From an uncultured Candidatus Pelagibacter sp. (lineage in GTDB: Bacteria; Pseudomonadota; Alphaproteobacteria; Pelagibacterales; Pelagibacteraceae), in NCBI GenBank assembly GCA_913043015.1, contig CAJWKX010000050.1, positions 1 through 5,218 of the forward strand: 5,218 nt of DNA, written 5' to 3'. The position numbers and the translations under genes are program-made. Positions within the stretch are counted from its first letter, which is position 1, and the number at the start of each line of letters is the position of its first letter. Positions 1-5,218 of the stretch are shown here, in pieces. Under the pieces are notes generated by a model, which worked only from the letters and a program-made list of their open reading frames with translations, was not told the DNA's origin and searched no databases.

Positions 1-55
1 GAGCGTCTCGTTGCCAACGAGAAGGTCGTGGGTTCAAGTCCCATTGCCCGCTCCA
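1..55 (+). tRNA. tRNA-Gly(GCC), 3' part (5' end outside the window)
   Basis: This is the 3' part of a glycine tRNA; its acceptor 5' strand and most of the D arm lie before the window. GAGC at 1-4 fits the 3' strand of the D stem. The anticodon stem TCTCG (6-10) pairs fully with CGAGA (18-22) around the loop TTGCCAA (11-17), giving anticodon GCC at 13-15. The T stem GTGGG (28-32) pairs with CCCAT (40-44), with one G-U pair, around the loop TTCAAGT (33-39). The acceptor 3' strand TGCCCGC (45-51) is followed by discriminator T52 and an encoded CCA at 53-55. A U73 discriminator and a GCGGG-type acceptor are usual for bacterial tRNA-Gly. The identity is secure; only the missing 5' part is unseen. 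Confidence 0.95.
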
Positions 56-58
56 TTT

Positions 59-403
59 ATGCCTGATTTACGAAATAAAAAATGTGTTCCTTGTGAGGCT
101 GGGATTTCAGCTCTTGATTTAAGTGAAATCCACAAATATCAAAAAAAAATAGATGGCTGGAATGTAAAACCAAACGAAAAAAAAATTTATTTTTTAGAAA
201 AAAATTTTAAATTTAAAAATTTCTTAGAAAGTCAAAATTTTGTAAATAAAGTTAGTGAAATTTCAGAGCAGGAAGGTCATCATCCAGATATTTTATTTGG
301 CTGGGGTTATGCAAAAATTACTATAACTACTCATGCCATAGAAGGATTGTCAGAAAATGATTTTATTCTTGCTGCTAAAATCAACCAAATTTCTAGTGTC
401 TAA
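59..403 (+). CDS. phhB: Pterin-4a-carbinolamine dehydratase (PCD/DCoH family), 114 aa
   Basis: This enzyme dehydrates 4a-hydroxytetrahydropterin, recycling the pterin cofactor after aromatic amino acid hydroxylation; in bacteria lacking such hydroxylases its role is less certain. The fold is a small cytoplasmic alpha/beta domain. The family signature is complete: E72, H74-H75-P76, W82, then H92 after nine residues and D101 after eight more, in a GLSENDF context. The spacing between the second and third histidines (17 residues) matches the three catalytic histidines known from the mammalian enzyme. The N-terminal KKCVPCEAG segment (residues 7-15) is also typical, which fixes the start at the ATG at 59. 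An in-frame TTG at 11 would place 16 codons inside the tRNA and is rejected. The start lies 3 nt after the tRNA CCA and no Shine-Dalgarno is visible. The stop codon (401-403) lies inside the end of the convergent purH gene. Length is normal for the family. The symbol is by family only. Confidence 0.9.
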   Translation: MPDLRNKKCVPCEAGISALDLSEIHKYQKKIDGWNVKPNEKKIYFLEKNFKFKNFLESQNFVNKVSEISEQEGHHPDILFGWGYAKITITTHAIEGLSENDFILAAKINQISSV

Positions 404-1934
404 AGTGTCTAGTTTTGGAAAAAACTAGTATTGTTCCAGTCTGATTTGCAAACTTGATAATTTCTTTATCACGAATGGATCCTGATGGCTGAATAACTGC
501 TGTTACACCAGCTTGAACTAATATTTCAATACCATCTACAAAAGGAAAAAAAGCATCAGAAGCAGCAATAATTTCATCATTATCATTTTTTGTTTGAAAT
601 TGTCTCATTTTATTAATTGCAATTTTACAACTATCTAGCCTACTAGGTTGTCCAGATCCAATTCCAACCGTTGAATCTTTTTTAACTAATACAATTGCAT
701 TTGATTTTACAAATCTGCAAACATTAAATGCAAAAATTAGATTTTTTAATGTCTTAAAATTTGGTTTTTTCTTTGATACCACTTGAAAATTTTTGGAAGC
801 AAAAGTCTTAGTATCAGAAAATTGTAACAACATTGAATTAAAATTAGATACTACATTTTGTAAATCATTTAATTTTAAATCATTTGCATTAATAACTCTT
901 AAATTTTTTTTCTGTTTCAACACTTTTAAAGCTTCACTTTCAATTTTATTTCCAATTACCACCTCTAAAAACAATTTATTTAACTCGATGGCTAGCTTTT
1001 TATTAATTTTGAAATTACATGAAACAATTCCACCGAAAGCACTTGTTGGATCACAAGCTAAGGCCAGTTTGTAGCTTTTAACAACATTTTTATTTATAGA
1101 AACACCGCAAGGATTTGCATGTTTTACAATTACTGTTCCAGTGTTTTTTGGAAGTGATTTAGAAATTATTAAAGCTGAAAATATGTCATTATAATTATTA
1201 TAACTAAGCTGTTTTCCATGTAATTGTTTAATATTTAGTTTATTTGATTCTGAATAAATAGCAGCTTCTTGGTGAGGATTTTCACCATATCTTAATTTCT
1301 CAATAAGATTTCCATAAATTATTTTTTTTTGAGGAAATAAATTTTTTGATTTTTTATTGAAATAATTAGAAATTAAAACATCATAATAAGCCGTTTCAGT
1401 AAACGCTTCTTCGGACATTTTTTGTCTAAATTCTATAGAAGTTGATCCATTGTTATTATTTAATTCTTCTATAAACTTATTATACTGTTCAGATTTAGTG
1501 ATGACTGTCACATCATTGTAATTTTTTGCTGCAGCTCTAACCATAGTAGGTCCTCCAACATCGATATTTTCAATTATTTTATTATGGCTGTTAGTGCTTT
1601 CCAAAGTTTTTTCAAAAGGGTAAAAATTAACTACCACTAAATCTATTTCCTCAAAATTATTATTTTTTAAATCTTTTAAGTGTGATTTGTGATTTCTTTT
1701 ACTCAAAATTCCGGCATGAATTTTTGGATGCAAAGTTTTTACACGTCCATCTAATATTTCAGGAAAACCAGTATATTTAGAAACTTCTAGACATTTAAAG
1801 CCTAATTTTTTTATTTCCTTAAAAGTTCCTCCAGAGCTGATTAGCTGAATTTTATATTTTGCAATATTTTTTAAAAGTAAATAAAGATTTTTTTTATCAG
1901 AAACTGAAATAAGTGCTTTTCTAATTTTTTTCAT
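393..1934 (-). CDS. purH: Bifunctional AICAR transformylase / IMP cyclohydrolase PurH, 513 aa
   Basis: PurH catalyses the last two steps of de novo purine synthesis: AICAR is formylated with 10-formyl-THF to FAICAR, which is then closed to IMP. The N-terminal MGS-like cyclohydrolase domain (about 1-140) carries ALISVSDK (7-14), SSGGT (33-37), TGFPEILDGRVKTLHPKIHAG (55-75) and VGGPTMVRAAAKN (126-138). The transformylase domain (about 200-513) carries LRYGENPHQ (214-222), the catalytic K271-H272 pair in VKHANPCG, DPTSAFGG (295-302), KSNAIV (410-415), GSGQPSR (426-432), SDAFFPFVDG (459-468) and the standard C-terminus RHFRH. Length is close to the usual 510-530 residues. The start codon shares one base with the stop of the heparinase-like gene (TAATG), so translational coupling is likely. 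The 3' end overlaps the convergent pterin dehydratase gene by 11 nt. One oddity is that the usual GGLLVQ motif of the transformylase domain reads NSMLLQ (366-371). Confidence 0.97.
   Translation of the reverse strand: MKKIRKALISVSDKKNLYLLLKNIAKYKIQLISSGGTFKEIKKLGFKCLEVSKYTGFPEILDGRVKTLHPKIHAGILSKRNHKSHLKDLKNNNFEEIDLVVVNFYPFEKTLESTNSHNKIIENIDVGGPTMVRAAAKNYNDVTVITKSEQYNKFIEELNNNNGSTSIEFRQKMSEEAFTETAYYDVLISNYFNKKSKNLFPQKKIIYGNLIEKLRYGENPHQEAAIYSESNKLNIKQLHGKQLSYNNYNDIFSALIISKSLPKNTGTVIVKHANPCGVSINKNVVKSYKLALACDPTSAFGGIVSCNFKINKKLAIELNKLFLEVVIGNKIESEALKVLKQKKNLRVINANDLKLNDLQNVVSNFNSMLLQFSDTKTFASKNFQVVSKKKPNFKTLKNLIFAFNVCRFVKSNAIVLVKKDSTVGIGSGQPSRLDSCKIAINKMRQFQTKNDNDEIIAASDAFFPFVDGIEILVQAGVTAVIQPSGSIRDKEIIKFANQTGTILVFSKTRHFRH
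409..428 (+). other. Perfect 8-bp hairpin with GGAA tetraloop at the phhB/purH convergent end
   Basis: CTAGTTTT (409-416) pairs without mismatch with AAAACTAG (421-428) around GGAA, which fits the stable GNRA tetraloop class when read on the + strand. It begins 5 nt after the pterin dehydratase stop and lies within the last coding stretch of purH (residues LVFSKTR). It could help stop or protect the + strand transcript, but the stem is mostly A-T and only a broken T-run (TATTGTT) follows, so it is not a convincing intrinsic terminator. The purH reading frame alone might also explain the sequence. Confidence 0.4.
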
Positions 1935-1936
1935 TA
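1932..1936 (-). promoter_or_regulatory. TAATG stop/start overlap coupling the heparinase-like gene to purH
   Basis: Read on the - strand, the TAA stop of the heparinase-like gene (1936-1934) and the ATG of purH (1934-1932) share one A. The preceding 20 bases hold only GGGAAA, too far from the ATG to be an ideal Shine-Dalgarno. Reinitiation by ribosomes finishing the upstream gene is therefore the simplest way to start purH. This is inference from the arrangement. Confidence 0.7.
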
Positions 1937-3565
1937 AATTTTAATAATTTCCCACTTAATAATTTGATCTTCGTTTCGAGTCATTCCTGAAATGAAAATA
2001 TTTTGATTTTCGATAAAAGAATTTTTTTTACCGAAATATAATCCAGTTTCAACATCAATTATATGATCTTTGCAAGCAAATCTCCATCCTGAATTACTTA
2101 ATTCAATCAAAATTGATCTTCCTTCTTGAGTTTTGGTTATTTTTACCCCTGGTTCAAAATGAAAACGAATTTCAAAATTACTACTTTTAAACTTTCTTTT
2201 TTTTAATAATTTATCTTCGCCAATGAATTTATTTGCTTCAGGAAAAAACTCTATTTTTCGTTCATGAATCATGCCATATTTTTTTAAGTAACCATCATGT
2301 GATCCAGATATGCTCCAATAATTTTTCTCTGCAATAACTGATTTTTTAATAATCTTTAGTCCTTTTTCTATTGTAAATGCACCATAGGAATTTTTTTTTG
2401 TTTTAGATGATGAATGATTATCTAAAACCAAAGTAGAATGAGCAGCGGTTGATTTTGATATAGAATTGAGCTGATGCTTAAAATTTTGAAAATAGCCAGA
2501 ATTAGAGATTAATTTTTTTCCGTTAAAAATAATTTCAAATGATAATGATCCAGACTGATAATTACCACTAAATTTTTTTTCTGGAGATGATCCTAGATCA
2601 ACAGCTAACAAAATATTTTTATTTTTTAAAATAGCATACCCTCCGTGTTCATTGCTTTCGTATTTAAATTTGTAACCATGGAACTTTAAATACTTGTCAA
2701 AGTCAGAATTATCTGTTTCATTATTACCATTAAAAAGTAAACTTTGTTTCGTATTTTGCCAGGTAAAATAATAAGATTGTCCTAGGTAGAAAATAATTTC
2801 ATCTAAATATTCTGGGATTTCATTTTGAGACTCTTTTAACCATTCTCTAATCAGAATAAAATATTTTAGACAAAATATAAGTTGTCTTAAATTTCTAGAT
2901 TTTGGAAAACCTTCTGAATCAAATGAAAAATTTATTATTTTTTTTAATAATCCTAATCCATAATTTAAATATTTTTCTTTATCATGATAAGAAAGTCCTG
3001 TTAAGATAATAGCAGCACAACCTATTATTTTATTATCGTCCCAAGCCGATCTATTTATTTCATTTATCAAATGATTGACTTGTTTTTTTATATTGTTATT
3101 AAATTTTTTTTTATAGTTTTCATCACTATCCTCATAAGTTAATTTTGAATTTGAAATCCATGAAATAATTCTTTTAGATAGAGTATCTATTTCCCAATTT
3201 TTGAAGTTATAATTTTCATTTGAATCTATCCAATTTAAAATTATTGATTGTGTTACTTTTTTAGAGGATTTTAAATCAAGACTAAATAACCAAAAAAAAC
3301 TATGTAATTTCTTATAATCTCTTTCATTAATTTCATTATTTTTCCAAATCGAATTTAAATAAAAATCTTCAATTTTGCTCTTTTTCTTGTCGTATTTTAT
3401 CAAACAGTCAAGTAAATTTGAACTTGGCTTATATTCTAAACTTTTATGATCTATTATTGATATTTTTTTATTATATAGACCAGAGTTAAGATAAATTTTT
3501 CTTGTTTGATTAGTTATATAATAAAAAAATCCATTTATATAAGCTAAAGAACTCTTTAAGACCAT
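1934..3565 (-). CDS. Heparinase II/III family protein, 543 aa, substrate unknown
   Basis: This resembles the heparinase II/III-like proteins found beside purH in many alphaproteobacteria (remembered synteny). Characterised relatives are polysaccharide lyases with an N-terminal alpha-helical toroid and a C-terminal beta-sandwich. The helical half (about 60-280) contains NRSAWDDN (171-178), EGFPKSRN (218-225) and LLFNGN (276-281). The C-terminal half contains GGYAIL (308-313), a family-typical stretch from AVDLGSS (321-327) through SLSFEIIFNGKKLISNSGY (340-358), then STAAHSTLVLDNHSS (372-386), SHDGY (422-426), HERKIEF (434-440), FHFEPGV (468-474) and ETGLYFG (506-512). No signal peptide or clear membrane helix is visible, so it is probably cytoplasmic unless exported by another route. 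Its start lies 4 nt after the rpe stop without an obvious Shine-Dalgarno, and its stop TAA shares a base with the purH ATG. The gene is very AT-rich, and lysine, asparagine and serine are abundant. Substrate and enzymatic activity cannot be read from the sequence; a role in glycan or cell-envelope turnover is only a guess. Confidence 0.85.
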   Translation of the reverse strand: MVLKSSLAYINGFFYYITNQTRKIYLNSGLYNKKISIIDHKSLEYKPSSNLLDCLIKYDKKKSKIEDFYLNSIWKNNEINERDYKKLHSFFWLFSLDLKSSKKVTQSIILNWIDSNENYNFKNWEIDTLSKRIISWISNSKLTYEDSDENYKKKFNNNIKKQVNHLINEINRSAWDDNKIIGCAAIILTGLSYHDKEKYLNYGLGLLKKIINFSFDSEGFPKSRNLRQLIFCLKYFILIREWLKESQNEIPEYLDEIIFYLGQSYYFTWQNTKQSLLFNGNNETDNSDFDKYLKFHGYKFKYESNEHGGYAILKNKNILLAVDLGSSPEKKFSGNYQSGSLSFEIIFNGKKLISNSGYFQNFKHQLNSISKSTAAHSTLVLDNHSSSKTKKNSYGAFTIEKGLKIIKKSVIAEKNYWSISGSHDGYLKKYGMIHERKIEFFPEANKFIGEDKLLKKRKFKSSNFEIRFHFEPGVKITKTQEGRSILIELSNSGWRFACKDHIIDVETGLYFGKKNSFIENQNIFISGMTRNEDQIIKWEIIKI

Positions 3566-3569
3566 TGCT

Positions 3570-4229
3570 TCAAATCAATTTGAGAGAATCAATATTTTTT
3601 TTAATATCTCCGTTATTTTCTTTAAATATTGTTGTACCCGACACAAGTATATCCGCACCAGCTTCTATTACTGATTTATAATTTGTAAAATTTATTCCAC
3701 CATCCACTTCAATTTCATAATTTAAATTTTTTTGATTTTTGATTTTCTTTAATTCTTCAATTTTACTTATAACTTCAGGCATAAATTTTTGACCTCCAAA
3801 TCCAGGAAATACACTCATTATTAAAACAAGATCAATTTGATCTAATAAATTTGTTATAACATTAATTTTAGTATCAGGATTAAGTGAAACACCAACTTTT
3901 TTTTTAAATTCTCTAATATGTTTTATAGAATTAATTAAATTGTCAGTTGCTTCTGGATGGATTGTTATAATGTCTGCACCAGCATCAGCATAAGCGCCGA
4001 TATATTTGTGTACGGGAGAAATCATCAAATGCACATCAAAAGGTAATTTTGTATATTTTCTCAAAATTTTAATAACTGGAGAGCCTATAGTTAGGTTTGG
4101 TACAAAATGTCCATCCATTACATCTATATGGATCATATCTGCACCAGCCTCTTCTAGTCTTTTAATCTCATTTTTCAACTGACTAAAATCTGCCGAAAGT
4201 ATAGATGGAGATATTTGTATTTTTTTCAT
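3570..4229 (-). CDS. rpe: Ribulose-phosphate 3-epimerase, 219 aa
   Basis: Rpe interconverts D-ribulose 5-phosphate and D-xylulose 5-phosphate in the cytoplasmic pentose phosphate pathway (and in the Calvin cycle where present). It is a single TIM barrel of normal length. Signatures run in order: SPSILSADF (7-15); HIDVMDGHFVPN (34-45) with metal ligand H34 and catalytic D36; DVHLM (65-69) with metal ligand H67; the phosphate loop PGFGGQKF (142-149); EVDGGIN (174-180) with catalytic D176; and AGADILVSGTTIF (190-202). F141 stands where the family usually has Asn (VNPGFGGQ). The start at MKKIQISPSILSADF fits the family. No Shine-Dalgarno is seen; instead a 7-bp inverted repeat sits 3 nt before the ATG. 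It is the first gene of a probable rpe, heparinase-like, purH transcript. Confidence 0.97.
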   Translation of the reverse strand: MKKIQISPSILSADFSQLKNEIKRLEEAGADMIHIDVMDGHFVPNLTIGSPVIKILRKYTKLPFDVHLMISPVHKYIGAYADAGADIITIHPEATDNLINSIKHIREFKKKVGVSLNPDTKINVITNLLDQIDLVLIMSVFPGFGGQKFMPEVISKIEELKKIKNQKNLNYEIEVDGGINFTNYKSVIEAGADILVSGTTIFKENNGDIKKNIDSLKLI

Positions 4230-4232
4230 TTA

Positions 4233-4250
4233 ATACTAGATTACTAGTAT
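4233..4250 (-). repeat. 7-bp inverted repeat in the rpe leader (possible operator or RNA hairpin)
   Basis: ATACTAG (4233-4239) and CTAGTAT (4244-4250) form a perfect inverted repeat with a 4-base spacer, ending 3 nt before the rpe ATG. It is the only distinctive element in the 43-nt gap between rpe and the small membrane protein gene. As RNA it would form a hairpin over the ribosome-binding region; as DNA it could be a dyad for a small regulator. The stem has only two G-C pairs and no T-run beyond it, so it is not a terminator for the upstream gene. Function is unproven. Confidence 0.4.
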
Positions 4251-4272
4251 CAATTTTTGTTTTTTATTTGAA

Positions 4273-4611
4273 TCAATTTTTACCAAAAAGCCTGTATAAT
4301 TCTGCTGCTATCTCGCTTTCCAATGGAAATGATAGCATGCCCATAACTGAATAGCCTAATAAATAAGGCATTAAATAAAATCTAAACATATAAAAAAACC
4401 AAGCAACATAAATTGGCACTAATGGCCCTGCAATAAAACTAGGTGTTATAAATCTAAATAATTTAATTATAGGATTCGTATATTTTACAAAAACCCTCAT
4501 AAAGAAAAATTGAGAATCTTCTCTTTGAAAAATATTCATAGCTGAACGACCAATCAAGGTCCACATTATAACTCCAAGAATATAGTCTATTACCAAAATA
4601 TATAGGGGCAT
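4273..4611 (-). CDS. Small membrane protein, YggT-like, 112 aa
   Basis: A short hydrophobic protein with a likely membrane helix at about residues 3-21 (MPLYILVIDYILGVIMWTLI), a charged and amphipathic middle (GRSAMNIFQREDSQ, 21-34), then NPIIKLFRFITPSFI (46-60) and a second hydrophobic segment at about 62-92. The pattern helix, NP-x-x-x-x-FR-x-x-TP, helix recalls the YggT family of inner-membrane proteins of poorly known function. The later DxSP motif usual for that family is not evident, so the assignment is moderate. I start it at the ATG at 4611-4609. An in-frame TTG at 4644 would put the first codons inside the symporter's terminator stem and is rejected. The ATG lies 4 nt after the terminator T-run with no Shine-Dalgarno, so expression depends on read-through or on a promoter inside the symporter gene. 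It ends in TGA, 43 nt before rpe. Confidence 0.7.
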   Translation of the reverse strand: MPLYILVIDYILGVIMWTLIGRSAMNIFQREDSQFFFMRVFVKYTNPIIKLFRFITPSFIAGPLVPIYVAWFFYMFRFYLMPYLLGYSVMGMLSFPLESEIAAELYRLFGKN

Positions 4612-4615
4612 TTTG

Positions 4616-4642
4616 AAAAAAATGGGGGCGGTTATCGCCCCC
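4616..4642 (-). terminator. Intrinsic terminator of the sodium:solute symporter gene
   Basis: On the - strand, GGGGGCG and CGCCCCC form a perfect 7-bp all-G-C stem around a 5-base loop (ATAAC). One A follows, then seven T's (4622-4616). The stem begins 16 nt after the symporter stop codon. A pure G-C stem in so AT-rich a region stands out strongly. On the + strand no T-run follows, so it works in one direction only. Confidence 0.92.
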
Positions 4643-4658
4643 AAATTAAAATTATTTA

Positions 4659-5218
4659 TTAGTGTTTTCTACCAAGAATTGTTCTGCCACTTGGTATACG
4701 ACATTCATCTACCAATTTTTTAGTAGCCCTATCAGGTTCATCTGTCATCAAGCTTACTACAACCATAACCACTAGACAAACAACAGCTCCGATAATACCA
4801 AATCTTAAGTGGTCAATACCTAACCAAGGTGTCTGAGCCATAAATTTCGGTCCGACGTAGATTAGATATGCTGTTCCTGATCCAAGACCTGCTAACATAC
4901 CCGCAATAGCACCTTCTCTTGTTGCTCTCTTCCACCATACTCCTAATACAAGTGGGAAGAACAATCCAGACATTGCAAAATCGAATGCCCAAGCAACTGC
5001 TCCAAGGATACTGGTGATTCTCATTGAGGCGATATATGCTCCGCAGGCACCAATCACGACTAGAAGTGATCGTGCAACTAATAATCTTTTTCTTACATCT
5101 GCTTTTGGATCAATGATTTTAAAGTAAATATCATGTGATAAAGCATTTGCGATTGCAAGAACTAGACCATCTGCAGTTGACATCGCTGCAGCCATACCTC
5201 CGGCAGCAACTAGTCCTG
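4659..5218 (-). CDS. Sodium:solute symporter (SSS family), C-terminal part, cut by window edge
   Basis: About 185 residues of the C-terminal end of a sodium-driven transporter are present; the reading frame is open to the window edge (first full codon at 5216), so the start and most of the protein lie outside. The visible part opens with GLVAAGGMAAAMSTADG, the conserved SSS segment whose Ser-Thr (S13-T14 of the fragment) lies at the usual Na+-binding position. ANALSHDIYFKIIDP (23-37) follows, then a basic loop (VRKR, 41-44) and hydrophobic segments at about 44-65, 68-95, 101-121 and 138-158. The tail is hydrophilic and ends RIPSGRTILGRKH. NALSHDIY plus the CRIPSGR tail resembles the VC_2705-type branch, related to acetate permease ActP, rather than ActP itself; this is from memory. 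The substrate is likely a small carboxylate but is not determined. In that branch a small DUF4212 partner often lies just upstream, which would be outside this window. Its G+C content is clearly higher than its neighbours'. A strong terminator follows the TAA stop. Confidence 0.92.
   Translation of the reverse strand, partial: GLVAAGGMAAAMSTADGLVLAIANALSHDIYFKIIDPKADVRKRLLVARSLLVVIGACGAYIASMRITSILGAVAWAFDFAMSGLFFPLVLGVWWKRATREGAIAGMLAGLGSGTAYLIYVGPKFMAQTPWLGIDHLRFGIIGAVVCLVVMVVVSLMTDEPDRATKKLVDECRIPSGRTILGRKH

Noticed and set aside
28..55. tRNA 3' end as an integrase attachment site
   Set aside because: No integrase, phage gene or second copy of the tRNA 3' segment was seen in the window.
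11..58. In-frame TTG extension of the pterin dehydratase
   Set aside because: It would be encoded by the tRNA anticodon loop through the CCA end; the family N-terminus begins at the ATG at 59.
393..410. Short direct repeat of AGACAC at the end of purH
   Set aside because: It simply encodes the conserved C-terminal RHFRH of PurH (two Arg-His pairs), so no separate function is needed.
793..1074. Open frame of 93 codons on the + strand
   Set aside because: It is wholly antisense to the well-supported transformylase domain of purH, has a Phe/Leu/Ser-rich composition typical of a reversed AT-rich gene, and shows no recognisable motif.
4230..4272. Sigma-70-like promoter before rpe (TTCAAA, 17 bp, TACTAG)
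   Set aside because: The -10 matches only three of six consensus bases, and in such AT-rich sequence similar matches arise by chance; not supported enough to list.
4612..4644. In-frame TTG start for the YggT-like protein
   Set aside because: The extra 11 codons consist of the terminator stem, loop and T-run; the ATG at 4611 begins the hydrophobic first helix.

Overview
The window comes from an AT-rich, tightly packed bacterial genome. The gene set (PurH, a heparinase II/III-like protein and Rpe on one strand), lysine/asparagine/isoleucine-heavy proteins, gaps of a few bases and missing Shine-Dalgarno sequences suggest a streamlined marine alphaproteobacterium of the SAR11/Pelagibacterales type. 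That assignment is inference from protein resemblance and composition. I could not run a search.

Left edge (1-403, + strand): the 3' two thirds of a tRNA-Gly(GCC) with encoded CCA, followed after only 3 nt by a small pterin-4a-carbinolamine dehydratase gene. That gene runs tail to tail into purH, and the two coding regions overlap by 11 nt.

Centre (393-4229, - strand): a compact cluster read right to left as rpe, heparinase II/III-like gene, purH. The gap between the first two is 4 nt, and the last two share one base (TAATG), so the three are probably one transcript. Rpe works in the pentose phosphate pathway, which supplies the ribose phosphate used for purines. PurH performs the last two steps of IMP synthesis. 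The middle gene resembles polysaccharide lyases, but its substrate is unknown.

Right part (4273-5218, - strand): the C-terminal third of a sodium:solute symporter, cut by the window edge, followed by a textbook intrinsic terminator. A small YggT-like membrane protein starts 4 nt beyond the terminator's T-run. A 43-nt gap with a 7-bp inverted repeat separates this gene from rpe.

There is no gene-free stretch longer than 300 bases. I see no mobile element, CRISPR array, phage gene or clearly new system. The points of interest are gene junctions (a likely leaderless mRNA released by tRNA processing, a terminator abutting a start codon, hairpins at two junctions) and a few departures from family consensus.
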